A stretch of 7,227 nucleotides of DNA, taken from positions 1-7,227 of the forward strand of contig JAEZFR010000283.1 of NCBI GenBank assembly GCA_023417285.1, written 5' to 3'. The position numbers and the translations under genes were made by a program. Origin of the DNA: Bacillota bacterium. Lineage in GTDB: Bacteria > Bacillota > Clostridia > Acetivibrionales > DSM-1351. The notes beneath the pieces were generated by a model. That model did not search any database. It was not told the origin of the DNA and worked only from the letters and a program-made list of their open reading frames with translations. Numbering within the stretch: position 1 is the first letter of the stretch; the number at the start of each line of letters is the position of its first letter. Below, piece by piece: positions 1 through 4,856 of this stretch.

Positions 1-40
1 GTATGATAGGTTACTTGTATGCTCTAATATGAGGTAGCTT

Positions 41-712
41 ATGAATAAAAAAATTAAAGCATTATTGTCAGCTGTCATTCTAGTTGCACTGATAGGCGGA
101 GCTTATTTAGCGTATTCGTATCTTTCAGAGAAATATAATAATGATTTGGAACAGCCGCTGTCAATATCACTACAAAGCAATCCCACACAACAGGAATCCA
201 CTCAACAAAATGATTCTACGCAACAAGGCGGATCTACGCAACAAAGCGATTCTGCTAAACAGAGTGATTCCACCCAAGCAGAGGAAGATAATAGGGTTAA
301 GGCTGTTGACTTTACAATGCTTGATGCACAAGGCAAGGAGGTTAAGCTGTCTGACTATTTCGGAAAGCCTGTTGTTGTAAACTTCTGGGCAAGCTGGTGT
401 CCACCATGTAAGGCTGAATTGCCAGATTTCCAGAAGGTATATGATGAGATGAAGAACAATGTTAATTTTCTGATGATTGATTTACCGGATGGGCAAAGAG
501 AAACTATGGAAAAGGCAGCACAATTCATTGCGGATGAAAAATATACTTTCCCTGTATTCTATGATAATAGTCAAGAGGCCGCATACATTTATCAAATCTA
601 CTCTATACCTACGACATTATTTATTGATAAAGAAGGATATATTGTTGCAGGTCACGAGGGACAAATTAGTGAGCAAAACCTTAGAAAAGGGATTTCTATG
701 GCCAGGGAATAA
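41..712 (+). CDS. Membrane-anchored TlpA/ResA-type thioredoxin-fold protein
   Basis: This 223-residue protein is probably an extracytoplasmic thiol-disulfide oxidoreductase that reduces or exchanges disulfides outside the membrane. Residues about 7-27 form one hydrophobic segment after an N-terminal Lys cluster. There is no lipobox Cys, so it looks like an uncleaved anchor. Residues about 40-84 are a Ser/Thr/Gln-rich linker with hexapeptide repeats. The redoxin domain follows (about 87-223). It has the active site WASWCPPCK (Cys120, Cys123) and a cis-Pro site, SIPTTLFID, with Pro190. WCPPC is typical of TlpA/ResA/CcmG proteins. The ATG has a GAGGT ribosome site at 31-35. No CcdA-type membrane electron donor is visible in the window, so the source of reductant is unknown. 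A terminator separates it from the next gene. Family is certain; the exact substrate is not. Confidence 0.9.
   Translation: MNKKIKALLSAVILVALIGGAYLAYSYLSEKYNNDLEQPLSISLQSNPTQQESTQQNDSTQQGGSTQQSDSAKQSDSTQAEEDNRVKAVDFTMLDAQGKEVKLSDYFGKPVVVNFWASWCPPCKAELPDFQKVYDEMKNNVNFLMIDLPDGQRETMEKAAQFIADEKYTFPVFYDNSQEAAYIYQIYSIPTTLFIDKEGYIVAGHEGQISEQNLRKGISMARE
194..283 (+). repeat. In-frame 18-bp repeats encoding an (S-T-Q-Q) linker
   Basis: Five imperfect 18-bp units encode hexapeptides of the form [E/D/G]STQQx: ESTQQN, DSTQQG, GSTQQS, DSAKQS, DSTQAE (residues 52-81). A PTQQ just before may be an older copy. The stretch lies between the membrane anchor and the redoxin domain, so it is probably a flexible spacer. 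The unit number could vary between strains by slippage, because the period keeps frame. Confidence 0.8.
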
Positions 713-760
713 TATAAACAGATTGTGATAAAGTTACAGAATGTAAGTGTAAACTTGTCT

Positions 761-799
761 TACTCAACTTTGATTTTTAATAGGTTGAGTATTTCTTTT
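761..799 (+). terminator. Intrinsic terminator after the TlpA-like gene
   Basis: Arms TACTCAAC (761-768) and GTTGAGTA (784-791) are perfectly complementary. The stem can be extended inward by one T-G and one T-A pair. It is followed by a T-rich run, TTTCTTTT (792-799). It should end the tlpA-like transcript before the Crp/Fnr gene. Confidence 0.75.
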
Positions 800-820
800 G
801 CATATTAATAATTATATACT
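792..820 (+). promoter_or_regulatory. Possible promoter for the Crp/Fnr gene
   Basis: TATACT at 815-820 is a fair -10 hexamer. At 17 bp spacing the -35 is only TTCTTT (792-797), which is weak and overlaps the terminator T-run. Position supports it, because the gene downstream of the terminator needs its own start, but sequence support is modest. Confidence 0.3.
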
Positions 821-861
821 AATTAGTGTATTAGAACGTATATAAAACAGGAGAGTGGCTT

Positions 862-1533
862 ATGTTGCATGAGCAAGAACTGGTTTTTTTAGAAAGATTA
901 ACATTTTGGCAGCATTTATCAGATAGTGAGAGGAAACAGCTAATAGAAAATACCTCTGTTTTGCATTTCAAGAAGGGCGAGAGCGTGCATAGCCCAGAGA
1001 ATGACTGCATAGGAGTAATATTAGTAAAATCAGGCGAGCTGAGGACTTATATGTTATCTGAGGATGGCAAAGAGATAACACTATATAGGATGAATGAGGG
1101 AGAAATATGCATTCTTTCAGCGTCTTGTCTCATAAAGAATGTTACTTTTGATGTGTATATTGATGCTGAAGCAGATACCGAAATAATTCTGATAAACTCC
1201 TACGTATTCTCTCAAATGCAGCAGAGTAATGTTTATGTTGAGAATTTCGCTCTTCAAAATACGGTTAGTAAGTTTTCTGATGTAATGTTTGCTATGGAGC
1301 AAATATTATTTTTAAGCATTGATAAGAGATTAGCTGCTTTTTTAATTGACGAATATGCAAAGAGCAAGTCGCCAAATGTAAGCCTGACACATGAACAGAT
1401 TGCAAAGTACATTGGCAGTGCGAGAGAGGTGGTGACCCGCATGCTAAAGAACTTTGAAAAGGATGGTTTGGTAGTTTTATATAGAGGCGGGCTAAAGATT
1501 GAGGACGTTAATGGACTTAGAAGAATACTATAG
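862..1533 (+). CDS. Crp/Fnr-family transcriptional regulator
   Basis: This 223-residue cytoplasmic DNA-binding regulator has the usual Crp/Fnr length. The N-terminal cNMP-binding-like beta-roll covers about residues 15-120, with the core VKSGELRTYMLSEDGKEITL. A dimer helix lies at about 130-165. The C-terminal winged helix-turn-helix (about 172-215) has LTHEQIAKYIGSAREVVTRM, a typical Crp/Fnr reader. It does not carry the N-terminal Cys cluster of FNR. It does have three cysteines in the sensor domain (Cys49, Cys83, Cys89), the last two in EICILSASC. A redox or metal role for them is my inference. AGGAGAG at 849-855 sits 6 nt before the ATG. It lies between a TlpA-type thioredoxin and a thioredoxin-reductase-like gene, suggesting control of thiol or redox genes. 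Effector and target site are unknown. Confidence 0.9.
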   Translation: MLHEQELVFLERLTFWQHLSDSERKQLIENTSVLHFKKGESVHSPENDCIGVILVKSGELRTYMLSEDGKEITLYRMNEGEICILSASCLIKNVTFDVYIDAEADTEIILINSYVFSQMQQSNVYVENFALQNTVSKFSDVMFAMEQILFLSIDKRLAAFLIDEYAKSKSPNVSLTHEQIAKYIGSAREVVTRMLKNFEKDGLVVLYRGGLKIEDVNGLRRIL

Positions 1534-1642
1534 TATGGAAAGTTTAAATATTCAAGTACAACAATGAGAAAAGAATACTCATCAAATTACACCTATTTTC
1601 GTTAATAGCTATATATTAGGGTATATATACTTATATGGTTAC

Positions 1643-1651
1643 TGATATAAT
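1643..1651 (+). promoter_or_regulatory. Extended -10 promoter candidate before the reductase gene
   Basis: TGATATAAT gives a perfect TATAAT (1646-1651) with an extended TGn. No recognisable -35 lies 16-18 bp upstream; that stretch is only A/T alternation. If used, it makes a leader of about 190 nt that carries the tandem repeats and the dyad before the flavoprotein start at 1851. The rest of the spacer from 1534 to 1640 shows nothing I can name. Confidence 0.45.
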
Positions 1652-1687
1652 AATACTAAAGGCACAGAATGGTTTGTACAGCTATAA

Positions 1688-1802
1688 CCTGAAATTAAAA
1701 CTAAATAAAGCCTTAAATTAAAACTAAATAAAACCTGAATTTAAAACTAAATAAAGCCTGAATTTAAAACTAAATAAAGCCTGACTTTAGAACTAATATT
1801 AG
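1688..1802 (+). repeat. Tandem repeat array A, five 23-bp units
   Basis: Five head-to-tail units start at 1688, 1711, 1734, 1757 and 1780. Units 3 and 4 are identical, units 1 and 2 differ at a few bases, and unit 5 has diverged. The shared core is CTGAATTTAAAACTAAATAA, containing a small inverted repeat (ATTTA...TAAAT). The units are AT-rich and have stop codons, so they are noncoding. The array ends in the dyad just upstream of the flavoprotein gene. Confidence 0.9.
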
Positions 1803-1811
1803 TCCTAAAGT
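1784..1811 (+). promoter_or_regulatory. 28-bp dyad: candidate operator or leader hairpin
   Basis: The arms are ACTTTAGAACTAAT and ATTAGTCCTAAAGT, 13 of 14 pairs complementary with a single A/C mismatch. The centre, ACTAATATTAGT (1792-1803), is a perfect 12-bp palindrome. It lies 40 bp before the ATG of the flavoprotein gene and overlaps the diverged last unit of array A. No T-run follows, so it is not an intrinsic terminator. It could bind a dimeric regulator, possibly the neighbouring Crp/Fnr protein, or fold in the mRNA leader. Confidence 0.55.
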
Positions 1812-1850
1812 TTAAAAATTATACATAATATAGGTGAAAGGTAGATATTT

Positions 1851-2741
1851 ATGAAAATACGCGATGTAATTATTATTGGAAAAGGCCCCGCGGGCATATC
1901 AACTGCTTTATATACAAAGAGAGCAAATCTGGATACTGTTGTAATTGGCAGAGAGGGAAGCACACTTGATAAAGCTGAAAAAATAGAAAACTACTATGGA
2001 CTGCAAGAGGTAATAAGCGGAGCCGACCTTCTCAAAATTGGTGAAAGTCAGGCAGAAAAGCTGGGAATAGAATTAATCAGAGACGAGGTAACTTCTATTA
2101 CACAGCTATATGAAGAAAACTACTTCAAGGTTACTTCGATAACAGGTGAGCACTATGCAAAGGCAATACTGTTAGCTACTGGCCAACCGTCCAAGAAAGT
2201 AAAAATCCAAGGTATCCCAGAATTTGAGGGCAAAGGTATAAGCTATTGTACTACGTGCGATGGATTTTTCTACAGAAATCTGAAGGTTGGAGTGCTAGGG
2301 AACAGTGCTTATGCTATACATGAAGCAACTGAGCTTGAAGCATTTACAAAGGATATTACTATTTTTACTAATGGTGATGAGCTCAATATTAATAGTGATA
2401 TGTCGGATGAAGCGGGGCGATTCAAGATTAACACCAAGCCTATAATTGAATTATCAGGGGATGAGTACCTCCAAAATATTCATTTTAGAGATGGGAATAC
2501 ACAGCAGATAGATGGATTATTTATTGCATATGGCTCGGCTTCCAGCGTGGACTTTGCAAAGAAGCTAGGAATTATGGTGGAGAATAATTCAATCAAGATA
2601 AATAATGATCAGAGTACAAATATAGAAGGTATATTTGCTGCTGGTGATTGTACTGGAGGATTCAAGCAGATTGCTACAGCCGTAGCACAGGGAGCTATTG
2701 CGGCAAAAAGCATTATTGAATATGTCAGGAGAAAAAAGTAG
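1851..2741 (+). CDS. Thioredoxin-reductase-like flavoprotein, probably ferredoxin-dependent (FFTR type)
   Basis: This 296-residue cytoplasmic FAD enzyme is predicted to reduce thioredoxin. The FAD Rossmann motif is IIIGKGPAG (residues 7-15), followed by ATG at 109-111, the redox pair CTTC at 133-136 in the TrxR context (CTTCDGFF), and the C-terminal FAD motif GIFAAGDCTGG (260-270). The NADPH domain is degenerate. Where TrxR has GGGNTA or GGGDSA there is GNSAYA (150-155), and no HRRxxxR follows; instead there is IFTNGDELNI (171-180). At 296 residues it is also shorter than usual TrxR (about 310-320). Loss of both NADPH signatures is the hallmark of clostridial ferredoxin-dependent flavin thioredoxin reductase, so I favour that over trxB. 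AGGTGAAAGG (1832-1841) is the ribosome site. No thioredoxin or ferredoxin gene is adjacent in the window. Confidence 0.85.
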   Translation: MKIRDVIIIGKGPAGISTALYTKRANLDTVVIGREGSTLDKAEKIENYYGLQEVISGADLLKIGESQAEKLGIELIRDEVTSITQLYEENYFKVTSITGEHYAKAILLATGQPSKKVKIQGIPEFEGKGISYCTTCDGFFYRNLKVGVLGNSAYAIHEATELEAFTKDITIFTNGDELNINSDMSDEAGRFKINTKPIIELSGDEYLQNIHFRDGNTQQIDGLFIAYGSASSVDFAKKLGIMVENNSIKINNDQSTNIEGIFAAGDCTGGFKQIATAVAQGAIAAKSIIEYVRRKK

Positions 2742-2785
2742 TTTACAAAATATGTCGTATGGACATAAGGAATGTTTTCAAGGGC

Positions 2786-2920
2786 AATAAAAAGATGTCT
2801 TAGGTGCAATAAACAAGATGTCTTAGGTGCAATTAAAAGATGTCTTAGGTGCAATAAACAAGATGTCTTAGGTGCAATAAAAAGATGTCCCAGGGCAACA
2901 AAATAGTGTGTCCCATGGGC
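2786..2920 (+). repeat. Tandem repeat array B, six 21-24 bp units
   Basis: Units start at 2786, 2808, 2831, 2853, 2876 and 2897. The core is AAGATGTCTTAGGTGC preceded by an A/T-rich AATAAA-like part. Units 1-4 alternate 22 and 23 bp, giving a 45-bp higher-order period (units 1+2 and 3+4). Units 5 and 6 have diverged to end in CCCAGGGC and CCCATGGGC. A related AGGGC lies just before the array (2781-2785). It begins 44 bp after the flavoprotein stop and ends 7 bp before the dapB promoter. Its sequence is unrelated to array A. Confidence 0.9.
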
Positions 2921-2927
2921 AATAAAT

Positions 2928-2955
2928 TTGACAAAACGGTCACGGATGGTATAAT
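2928..2955 (+). promoter_or_regulatory. Near-consensus sigma-A promoter for dapB
   Basis: TTGACA (2928-2933) and TATAAT (2950-2955) are both perfect hexamers with a 16-bp spacer, and a TGG just upstream makes an extended -10. Transcription would start near 2962, giving a leader of about 320 nt that includes the riboswitch. Intrinsically this looks like one of the strongest promoters in the window, fitting a gene held down by an OFF switch. Confidence 0.85.
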
Positions 2956-2993
2956 ATAAAGAACACAAGTTTAAAGCGTAACATAAATCTAAT

Positions 2994-3013
2994 ATGCGAA
3001 ATTAATTTCGTAT
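2994..3013 (+). other. Leader hairpin upstream of the riboswitch
   Basis: ATGCGAAA and TTTCGTAT pair over 8 bp (one G-T) around a TTAA loop, in the transcribed leader between the promoter and the riboswitch. The DNA core CGAAATTAATTTCG is a perfect palindrome, so it could also be a protein site. No T-run follows. Confidence 0.4.
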
Positions 3014-3023
3014 TCAGCAGAAA

Positions 3024-3052
3024 TTGACATCTAAAGGTGGGCTGCTTACATT
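3024..3052 (+). promoter_or_regulatory. Possible second dapB promoter
   Basis: TTGACA at 3024-3029 is perfect and is followed at 17 bp by TACATT (3047-3052), which matches four of six -10 positions. It would start transcription just ahead of the riboswitch, giving a shorter leader that still carries the aptamer. The first promoter is clearly better. Confidence 0.35.
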
Positions 3053-3085
3053 TTTTTAGCTATCAACTCTTTTTTATGTAAATAA

Positions 3086-3200
3086 TCGCTTAATTCTTTT
3101 TTTTTATTAAGAAGCGGGAGAACCATTTTTGGGGTGAATCTGATACTTTTCAGTAGGGCTAACTTTCGGTCCGAACCCGTCAGCTAATCTCGTAAGCGTA
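3086..3200 (+). promoter_or_regulatory. c-di-AMP riboswitch (ydaO/yuaA class) upstream of dapB
   Basis: The conserved blocks of the ydaO/yuaA aptamer occur in order: CGCTTA (3087-3092), a small P2 hairpin TTCTT/AAGAA (3094-3113), GGGAGAACCA (3116-3125), TGGGGTGAATC (3130-3140), a CTGA/TCAG hairpin (3140-3153), AGGGCT (3155-3160), and CCGAACCCGTCAGCTAA (3171-3187) followed by TCTCGTAAGCG. The closing P1 pairs CGCTTA with TAAGCG (3193-3198). This class binds cyclic di-AMP and usually turns expression off. I could not find an obvious terminator in the 85 nt before dapB. Only a weak hairpin, GTTAA/TTAAC (3248-3262), is visible, so the expression platform is unresolved. Confidence 0.93.
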
Positions 3201-3268
3201 GAAGGTGAAGGTGATGAATATGTATCATTAAAATGAACTCTTTATGCGTTAAAAAAATTAACTGAATG

Positions 3269-3274
3269 AGGAGG
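3269..3274 (+). promoter_or_regulatory. Ribosome binding site that fixes the dapB start
   Basis: AGGAGG lies 9 nt before the ATG at 3284. An in-frame upstream ATG at 3266 overlaps this site and has no ribosome site of its own. The protein from 3284 starts MVKVCLAG, as DapB proteins do. Confidence 0.85.
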
Positions 3275-3283
3275 TACATTAGT

Positions 3284-4126
3284 ATGGTAAAAGTATGTTT
3301 AGCAGGGTTGGGTAGAACGGGGCAGGAAATAGCAAAAGTATTACTTGAACAAAAAAACATTAAGTTAGTTGGGGTATTTTGTAGCCCTCAAAGTGATAAG
3401 GCTGGGAAGGATCTAGCTGAGTACATAGGTGGAAAACCTACAAATATTATAATTACGAGTACTGAAAATCTAGAGCAAAAAGTATTCAAAATGAGACCTG
3501 ATGTAGTTATAGACTTTACTACACCTTCATCAGCACTTAGAAATGCAATAACCTTATCAAAAATGAGAGTCAATATGGTCATAGGGACCACAGGGTTTTC
3601 TAAGATGGCTTTAAATAAGCTATATGTTCTAACCAGAAAGTATAAAAGTGGAATTGTGTATGCACCAAATATTACAATGGGTGTAAATGTACTAATGCTT
3701 CTTACAAATCTTGCTTCAAGATTACTCAATAGTTATGACTTTCAGATTACTGAAGTACACCACAAAAATAAGAAGGATTCCCCATCCGGTACTGCAATAA
3801 AAATAGCTAAAGAAATAAAAAAAGGAATTGGCGTATCAGATAAGGAAAATGAAGACATTTCCATACCTATAAATTCTGTTAGAGCGGGTGGAGTTGTAGG
3901 GCGCCATGAAGTTATGATTGTAGGCCAAGATGATAAGATTGAAATAGCTCATGAATCATTTTCAAGGAAGGCATTTGCGCTAGGTACAATCGAGGCAGTT
4001 AACTTTATATTTAAGAAGTCTGGATACTATGAAATGAAAGATGTACTAAAACTTGATAAAGTTTTAAGTGAGTATACTAAAGGTCAAAACAAGAATACTA
4101 AGGAGTCAAAATCTATTGCTTTATAG
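3284..4126 (+). CDS. dapB: 4-hydroxy-tetrahydrodipicolinate reductase (DapB)
   Basis: This 280-residue cytoplasmic enzyme catalyses the NAD(P)H-dependent reduction step of the diaminopimelate/lysine pathway. The N-terminal Rossmann domain starts VKVCLAGLGRTGQE (G8, G10, R11, G13; the family usually has GRMG), with DFTTPSS at 77-83 and GTTGF at 101-105. The catalytic region EVHHKNKKDSPSGTA (157-171) holds His159, His160 and Lys163 plus the substrate-binding SGT, matching E. coli DapB numbering. SVRAGGVVGRHEV, then IEIAHESFSRKAFALG, complete the family signature. The C-terminus carries an extra charged tail ending within tandem repeat array C. It is slightly longer than E. coli DapB (273). No other dap or lys gene is next to it. 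Upstream lies a c-di-AMP riboswitch rather than a lysine riboswitch. A specialised DapB paralogue is possible but not shown. Confidence 0.92.
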   Translation: MVKVCLAGLGRTGQEIAKVLLEQKNIKLVGVFCSPQSDKAGKDLAEYIGGKPTNIIITSTENLEQKVFKMRPDVVIDFTTPSSALRNAITLSKMRVNMVIGTTGFSKMALNKLYVLTRKYKSGIVYAPNITMGVNVLMLLTNLASRLLNSYDFQITEVHHKNKKDSPSGTAIKIAKEIKKGIGVSDKENEDISIPINSVRAGGVVGRHEVMIVGQDDKIEIAHESFSRKAFALGTIEAVNFIFKKSGYYEMKDVLKLDKVLSEYTKGQNKNTKESKSIAL

Positions 4127-4183
4127 CATGGAATATCCATTGCTTTATAGCATGGCATATCTATTGCTTTGTTGCATAAGATA
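4112..4183 (+). repeat. Tandem repeat array C, three 24-bp units overlapping the dapB stop
   Basis: Units start at 4112, 4136 and 4160. The first two share ATTGCTTTATAGCATGG and differ at two positions; the third has diverged (TTGCTTTGTTGCATAAG). The first unit encodes the last residues of DapB (S-I-A-L) and its TAG stop at 4124-4126. The arms ATGGA/TCCAT (4128-4140) and, alternatively, CCAT-GCT/AGC-ATGG (4137-4155) give short hairpins that might mark the mRNA end. No T-run follows. Confidence 0.85.
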
Positions 4184-4227
4184 ATGAAACCTTTACAATA
4201 TGAGAATTTCTTCAAGCCTTTACTGTA

Positions 4228-4236
4228 TGGTATAAT
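4228..4236 (+). promoter_or_regulatory. Extended -10 promoter for the DUF3842 gene
   Basis: TGGTATAAT has a perfect -10 (4231-4236) with an extended TGn. The 10-mer ATGGTATAAT is identical to that of the dapB promoter. The -35 region (TTCTTC at 4208-4213, 17-bp spacer) is weak. A second, weaker candidate is TTGTTT (4276-4281) with TATAAT (4299-4304) at 17 bp. Confidence 0.55.
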
Positions 4237-4238
4237 CC

Positions 4239-4254
4239 AGTGGAAATCACCACT
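4239..4254 (+). promoter_or_regulatory. Hairpin/dyad at the transcription start of the DUF3842 gene
   Basis: AGTGG (4239-4243) and CCACT (4250-4254) flank a 6-nt loop, beginning 3 bp after the -10 hexamer. In DNA it could be an operator over the start site. In RNA it would be a 5' end hairpin. No riboswitch class is recognised in the leader. Confidence 0.4.
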
Positions 4255-4391
4255 CTATTTATCATCGGTTGAGGCTTGTTTAATTTATTTGCTATAAGTA
4301 TAATTTAAAAAAGGAATAACACATTTATAAATATTTGAATATAACCATAATATGGTACGAAAAATAAAAATATAAAGCAGGGGATAAGATA

Positions 4392-4805
4392 ATGAGAATT
4401 GCTGTTATTGATGGACAGGGTGGCGGAATAGGGAAGCTACTTGTAGAAAAGCTGAGGCAGGAACTACCTGATGCTCAGATTATTGCTTTGGGCACCAATG
4501 CATTAGCTGCTGCTTTAATGATAAAGGCAGGTGCAAACGAAGGAGCTTCGGGTGAAAACTCCATAATATACAATGCTCCAAAAGTAGACATAATTACAGG
4601 TACAATTGGAATAATTGCTGCAAATTCAATGCTGGGGGAGCTTACACCCCTTATGGCAAAGGCTATAGCAGAAAGTCCTGCTAAAAAGATACTTATCCCG
4701 ATGAATAAGTGTAATGTTGAGGTAGTAGGTGTAAAGAGTGAGCCTCTTCCACATTATATAGATTGTGTTGTAAACTCAATAAAGGCAAGTAGGCTGCGTT
4801 ACTGA
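4392..4805 (+). CDS. DUF3842 family protein, function unknown
   Basis: This 137-residue, probably cytoplasmic protein has no signal peptide or membrane span. I recognise the DUF3842 family, found mainly in Clostridia, from the opening MRIAVIDGQGGGIGKLLVEKL, then IIALGTNALAAALMIKAGANEGASGENS, IIYNAPKVDII and IGIIAANSMLGELTPLMAKAI. The start resembles a Rossmann-type beta-strand, glycine-rich loop and helix (G8, G10-G12, G14), so nucleotide binding is a reasonable guess only. IPMNKCNVEVVGVK carries the only cysteine besides one near the end. AGGGGA (4379-4384) lies 7 nt before the ATG. It has its own promoter and its neighbours give no clear hint of role. Length is normal for the family, with no sign of damage. 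Confidence 0.88.
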   Translation: MRIAVIDGQGGGIGKLLVEKLRQELPDAQIIALGTNALAAALMIKAGANEGASGENSIIYNAPKVDIITGTIGIIAANSMLGELTPLMAKAIAESPAKKILIPMNKCNVEVVGVKSEPLPHYIDCVVNSIKASRLRY

Positions 4806-4856
4806 TATTACCAGCGTTAGATGCCGAAGAAACTATTGCCAAAAAGTTAATATTTA

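Noticed and set aside
141..728. Two other-frame + strand frames over the TlpA-like gene
   Set aside because: They overlap the redoxin gene, are rich in Lys/Arg/Leu as shifted frames often are, and lack ribosome sites.
1117..1442. Two - strand frames inside the Crp/Fnr gene
   Set aside because: They overlap a clear regulator gene, have no family features and look like antisense shadows.
1564..1582. Terminator after the Crp/Fnr gene (ATGAG/CTCAT)
   Set aside because: The stem is only 5 bp and is followed by ATCAAATTAC, not a T-run.
1851..2741. Naming the flavoprotein trxB (NADPH-dependent thioredoxin reductase)
   Set aside because: Both NADPH-binding signatures are missing, so that name would assert a cofactor the sequence does not support.
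2751..2767. Hairpin TATGTC/GACATA after the reductase gene as a terminator
   Set aside because: Six pairs with no T-run on the + strand. The TTTTGT on the - strand would serve no known transcript there.
1688..2920. CRISPR array
   Set aside because: Repeats in arrays A and B are contiguous with no unique spacers, and no cas genes are present.
2609..2968. - strand open frame of 119 codons with repeated LLHLRHL-type segments
   Set aside because: It arises from array B read backwards and from the antisense of the reductase 3' end. It has no ribosome site, and the repetition is explained by the DNA repeat.
2962..3284. Lysine riboswitch or T-box in the dapB leader
   Set aside because: The conserved blocks match the ydaO/yuaA aptamer; no lysine-class core or T-box sequence is seen.
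3388..3729. - strand frame of 113 codons inside dapB
   Set aside because: It is fully antisense to DapB, whose motifs are unmistakable; no ribosome site.
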